Under the pieces are notes generated by a model that did not search any database, had not been told where the DNA came from, and worked only from the letters and a program-made list of their open reading frames with translations. Both the position numbers and the translations under genes were made by a program. A stretch of 64,000 bases of DNA from JAQBQB01 sp963846925 (GTDB taxonomy: Bacteria > Gemmatimonadota > Gemmatimonadetes > Gemmatimonadales > Gemmatimonadaceae), in assembly GCA_963846925.1 (NCBI GenBank), contig CAWJXW010000017.1, positions 124,001 to 188,000 on the forward strand, in the 5' to 3' direction. Within the stretch, counting starts at the first letter, position 1, and the number at the start of each line of letters is the position of its first letter. Shown here piece by piece: positions 61,112 through 64,000 of this stretch.

Positions 61112-62890
61112 ATGTCATTGCGACGCCATGCGGCATCGGCCGCGAGCCTGTTGGCGATTCTCGTTGCGGCGCCGGTGTCGGCGCAGCCGCGCCCAGGAGC
61201 CCAACCGGCACAGCGAGGGGGCGTGCCGAAGCAGGACACGCCGTACATCCTCATTCCGGTCCTCCAGAGCACCGACCGTCTGCTCGGCGTAACGGCGGCG
61301 GACGAGATTCGCTCGCGATTCCAGGGCGAGCACTCGGCCCAAGAGCTCTACGTCATCACGAAGACCAACATCAACAACACCCTCGAGGCGTCGGGCTACA
61401 AGCCTGATTCCGCGCTGAACGCGGCGGACCTGATGGAGCTGGCCAAGCAGCTCCGCGGCGACTACGTGCTCGAGGGCAAGGTCAACAAGGCCGGCACCGG
61501 TGGCGCCGTGCGTCTCGAGACGCGGATTCTCACGCGTTCCGGACAACAGACGCTCACGCAGCCGCTGCCGGCGATCGACGCGAAAGACGTCGGCGACGCG
61601 GCAAAGCAGATCGAGAAAGTGGTGAGCGAAGCGCTCAAGGGCGTGCCAGGCTACAAGCTGTGCCGAAACGATTACATGGCGCAGAAGTACGAAGCGGCGA
61701 TCAAGGACGCGCAGGCGTCGCTCGTCGCGTACCCGAGCTCGACTCTCGCGCGGACATGCCTGCTGATGATCTACAGTCAGCAGAAGCCAGCGCCGGATAC
61801 GATCATCGCCGTGTCCGAGGCGATTCTGAAGTACGACCCGAATAGCCTCCTCGCGCTCGGAAACGCCGCCGACGCGTACATGGCGAAGGGCGACACCGTC
61901 AAGGGTGTCGAGTACACGATGCGGATGTGGAAGGCCGATCCGACGAATCAGGCGATCGCCAAGTCGATCATCAACGTACTCGGCCAGTCGGGCTCGCCCG
62001 AAGTCGCCGTGCCGATCATCGACACGATGTTGGTCCAGAGCCCCGGCGATCCGGAGATGCTCAGCACGAAGTGGAAGATTCTGCTCAAGGCCGCGCGCGC
62101 GGGTAATCCCAAGCTGTGGAAGCCGGCGATCGCCGCCGGCGAAGAGCTGGTGAAGGCCGACACGGCGGCGGCGACTCTCGACTATTTCCAGCGTCAGGTC
62201 GGCGCCGCGCAGAGTGACAACGACGCGGCGAAGACGCAGGAGATCGTCGCGAAGGCCGTGCAGAAGTTCCCGAAGGAGATCAGCTTCGAGCTGCTCCTCG
62301 CTCAGCTCTACCTGAAAGCCGGACAGTCGCAGCAGGCCATGGTCGCGGCCCGGAAAGCGATGGACGTCGATCCGAAGAACACGACCGCGGCGCTGCTGGC
62401 GATGACGGCGGCGAACAACATGAACCAGCCCGACACCGGGATGGCGATCGCGCAGAAGGCGATCGCGGGCGGCGCGAGCAAGGATTCGCTGGGCCAGATG
62501 CTTCTCAGCAATGCGATCCCGGCGTTCCAGAAAGCGCAGAACTCGAAGGAGCGCGCGGATTGGGAGGCGTCGCTGAAAGCGGCGCAGACCGTCGACGGCG
62601 TCGCGCCGTCGCCGCAGAGCAAGTTCTTCATCGCCGTGTCGTCGTTCAGCATCGCCGCCGACGCTCTGACGAACGCGCAGAAGATTCAGAGCAAGGCGAA
62701 GGCGACGAAGGAAGAAAAGGCCCAGGCGTGCGAGGAGGTGAAGGTCGCTGAAGACAACTTCACGACCGCGCAGATCGCGATGCCCGCCGGCGCCTCGGTC
62801 GACAAGGGCGCGGCCGGACAGATCATGCAGGGAATCCAGACCTACAGCGGCTACGTCCCGCAGTTCAAGAAAGCGCTCGCCTGCAAATAG
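61112..62890 (+). CDS. Secreted TPR-repeat protein
   Basis: The 592-residue protein has a signal peptide (SLLAILVAAPVSAQ) and an N-terminal globular domain at about 40-175 (GDYVLEGKVNKAGTGGAVRL), resembling the TolB-N-like fold seen before TPR arrays in adenylate-cyclase-type proteins. TPR-like pairs continue to the end. It is exported, with no enzymatic motif. The ATG at 61112 has an excellent ribosome site (GGGAGGAAAGG). It probably forms its own transcription unit and ends at a strong terminator. Confidence 0.82.
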   Translation: MSLRRHAASAASLLAILVAAPVSAQPRPGAQPAQRGGVPKQDTPYILIPVLQSTDRLLGVTAADEIRSRFQGEHSAQELYVITKTNINNTLEASGYKPDSALNAADLMELAKQLRGDYVLEGKVNKAGTGGAVRLETRILTRSGQQTLTQPLPAIDAKDVGDAAKQIEKVVSEALKGVPGYKLCRNDYMAQKYEAAIKDAQASLVAYPSSTLARTCLLMIYSQQKPAPDTIIAVSEAILKYDPNSLLALGNAADAYMAKGDTVKGVEYTMRMWKADPTNQAIAKSIINVLGQSGSPEVAVPIIDTMLVQSPGDPEMLSTKWKILLKAARAGNPKLWKPAIAAGEELVKADTAAATLDYFQRQVGAAQSDNDAAKTQEIVAKAVQKFPKEISFELLLAQLYLKAGQSQQAMVAARKAMDVDPKNTTAALLAMTAANNMNQPDTGMAIAQKAIAGGASKDSLGQMLLSNAIPAFQKAQNSKERADWEASLKAAQTVDGVAPSPQSKFFIAVSSFSIAADALTNAQKIQSKAKATKEEKAQACEEVKVAEDNFTTAQIAMPAGASVDKGAAGQIMQGIQTYSGYVPQFKKALACK

Positions 62891-62904
62891 CCCGGCATCA
62901 ACCA

Positions 62905-62946
62905 CAGCCCGCCCGTCGCGCTTCGAGCGGCGGGCGGGCTGTTTTC
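62905..62946 (+). terminator. Rho-independent terminator
   Basis: CAGCCCGCCCG at 62905-62915 pairs with CGGGCGGGCTG at 62931-62941, followed by TTTTC. It ends the secreted TPR gene. Confidence 0.88.
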
Positions 62947-62954
62947 TTCTGGCT

Positions 62955-62998
62955 GGACCGGTGGACCGGTGGACCGGTGGACCGGTGGACCGGTGGAC
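62955..62998. repeat. Five-copy tandem repeat of GGACCGGT
   Basis: Five perfect copies of the 8-base unit run from 62955 to 62994, with a partial sixth to 62998. They lie between the terminator and rsmH, ending 15 bases before the chosen rsmH start. The unit contains the palindrome ACCGGT, so the array can fold on itself. Copy number is likely to vary. Confidence 0.9.
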
Positions 62999-63013
62999 GG
63001 GAGAAATCGGTCG

Positions 63014-63946
63014 TTGAGTAGCACGTTCCACGCACCGGTCCTCGTCGCCGAGGTGACGTCGTTCTTACGCGGCGCCAAGTGCGTGCTGGACGGTACGCTC
63101 GGCGGGGGAGGGCACAGCCTCGCCCTTCTCGAAGCGGGCGTTTCGGAGGTGATCGGCCTCGATCGTGATCCGGAGGCGATCGCCGAGGCCGGCGCACGCC
63201 TGAGCGACTTCGCGGCAGCCGGTCGATTCTCAGCGTACCGGTCGAACTTCGTCGACGCGCCCCGGATCCACGCGCTCGACGGCGTCGCGATCGACGGCGT
63301 GCTCCTCGACCTCGGCATCTCGTCGCATCAGGTCGACGACGAGAGTCGAGGATTCAGCTTTCGCCCCGGCGCTCCGCTCGACATGCGCATGAGCGCGGGA
63401 GACGACGGCTCGGAGCCCATGACCGCCGCCGATTTCCTCAACGCGTCCGACCGCGAAACGCTGGCGGATGCGTTTCGATCGTATGGCGACGAGCGACATG
63501 CGCGGCGGTTGGCGAGCGAAGTGGCTCGCCGCCGAGAGACGCGTCCGATGTCGATCAGCGACGACTTCGTCGGCGCGATCCGTGCGGTGCTCGGTCCCCG
63601 AAGCGGCGCCCCGGACTTCGCTCGGCTCTTTCAAGCGATCCGGATTGCCGTGAACGACGAGCTCTCGTCGCTCGAGCGCGCGCTGCCGGCGCTTCGAGAC
63701 CGGCTGTTGCCCGGCGGGACGTTCGTCGTCATCGCGTATCACTCAGGTGAGGACCGGATCGTGAAGAACGCGTTTCGTGATTGGAGCGCCGCGTGCGTCT
63801 GCCCGCCAGGGCAGCCGGTGTGCACGTGCCGCGGACATCCGTTGGGGACGACGCTGACGCGTCGTCCTCTCAGTCCGTCCGAGTCCGAGACGATTTCCAA
63901 CCCGCGCGCTCGTAGCGCACGGCTGCGCGCATGGCGAAAGGCGTAG
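63014..63946 (+). CDS. rsmH: 16S rRNA (cytosine-1402-N4)-methyltransferase
   Basis: RsmH (MraW) methylates N4 of C1402 in the ribosomal P site. The 310-residue protein has FHAPVLVAEVTSFL at the start, the SAM loop DGTLGGGGHS, GLDRDPEA, LLDLGISSHQVDD, the inserted helical domain and the end IAYHSGEDRIVKN with a CVCPPGQPVCTC segment. The TTG at 63014 fits the family N-terminus; an in-frame GTG at 62969 would translate part of the GGACCGGT repeat. It begins the division and wall gene cluster; mraZ is not next to it. Confidence 0.95.
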   Translation: MSSTFHAPVLVAEVTSFLRGAKCVLDGTLGGGGHSLALLEAGVSEVIGLDRDPEAIAEAGARLSDFAAAGRFSAYRSNFVDAPRIHALDGVAIDGVLLDLGISSHQVDDESRGFSFRPGAPLDMRMSAGDDGSEPMTAADFLNASDRETLADAFRSYGDERHARRLASEVARRRETRPMSISDDFVGAIRAVLGPRSGAPDFARLFQAIRIAVNDELSSLERALPALRDRLLPGGTFVVIAYHSGEDRIVKNAFRDWSAACVCPPGQPVCTCRGHPLGTTLTRRPLSPSESETISNPRARSARLRAWRKA

Positions 63947-64000
63947 GCAAGGCGCGATCGAGGCGCGGCGCCCGGCCCGGCACCAGGTCGCTCATCGCCC
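63931..64000 (+). CDS. ftsL: Probable FtsL-like division protein, start only (3' truncated by window edge)
   Basis: An ATG at 63931 overlaps the rsmH end by 16 bases and opens a frame to the window edge with a strongly basic start (MAKGVGKARSRRGARPGTRS) turning hydrophobic at the edge. Position directly after rsmH and the basic cytoplasmic N-terminus fit FtsL. Only 23 residues are visible, so the call rests mainly on gene order. Confidence 0.5.
   Translation, partial: MAKGVGKARSRRGARPGTRSLIA

Noticed and set aside
62955..62998. GGACCGGT array as a CRISPR or plasmid iteron
   Set aside because: Eight-base units without spacers, in a short leader region; no cas or replication gene is nearby.

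Overview
The window is high-GC bacterial chromosome, coding on both strands and densely packed with 1- to 20-base gene overlaps. The gene content suggests a member of the Gemmatimonadota or a related soil lineage. The evidence is DksA-, DivIVA-, CdaA- and DUF2723-type genes in a tilS-hpt-ftsH-folP-cdaA and ileS-dksA-lspA-rluD order, outer-membrane TonB receptors and beta-barrels, HEAT-repeat secreted proteins, and a PATAN/MglA/Che cluster. The lineage is inferred from content; I could not compare it with any genome. No rRNA, CRISPR array, transposase or prophage gene was seen.

Layout. Bases 1-5.7 kb hold the end of a hydroxyproline/opine-type oxidoreductase, a DHDPS-family aldolase, an alkyltransferase-like DNA repair protein, an outer-membrane barrel, an unknown gene coupled to fumarylacetoacetase, and a LysM protein. 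Bases 5.8-13.7 kb hold a lytic transglycosylase, an osmoprotectant-type ABC transporter with a fused binding protein-permease, an M1 aminopeptidase, dUTPase and a CPBP protease. Bases 13.7-18 kb are a minus-strand operon: ECF sigma factor, membrane regulator, and three secreted HEAT-repeat proteins sharing an FWLGQ/SQRR repeat. Bases 18.3-26.7 kb hold nitronate monooxygenase, GDPD, a TonB-dependent receptor, a large secreted gluzincin-propeller-barrel protein and a small membrane protein. Bases 26.8-42.3 kb are a housekeeping run: tilS, hpt, ftsH, folP, cdaA, DUF2723, yggS, divIVA, purine nucleoside phosphorylase, ileS, dksA-like, two lspA, rluD.

Bases 42.3-60.7 kb are the most notable part. 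Eighteen plus-strand genes, mostly translationally coupled, combine a complete chemosensory set (CheW, CheY, CheA, CheC, CheR, CheD, CheB, CheW, CheW-TPR) with an MglA-type Ras-like GTPase. They also include three Roadblock/LC7 proteins, two PATAN (DUF4388) proteins, TPR scaffolds and a double DnaA-type AAA+ protein lacking the DnaA DNA-binding domain. No methyl-accepting receptor or flagellar gene is present. I infer a non-flagellar, polarity- or surface-related signalling system in which Che signals, GTPase switching and AAA+ remodelling are linked. The window ends with a small membrane protein, tRNA-Val(TAC), a secreted TPR protein, rsmH and the start of an ftsL-like gene.

Data quality matters here. 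At least ten single-base frame breaks interrupt otherwise intact conserved genes, including ftsH (twice) and folP. Most lie in short G/C runs or palindromes, so residual sequencing or assembly indels are the likeliest explanation. Broken genes are therefore listed as whole genes with the break position stated.
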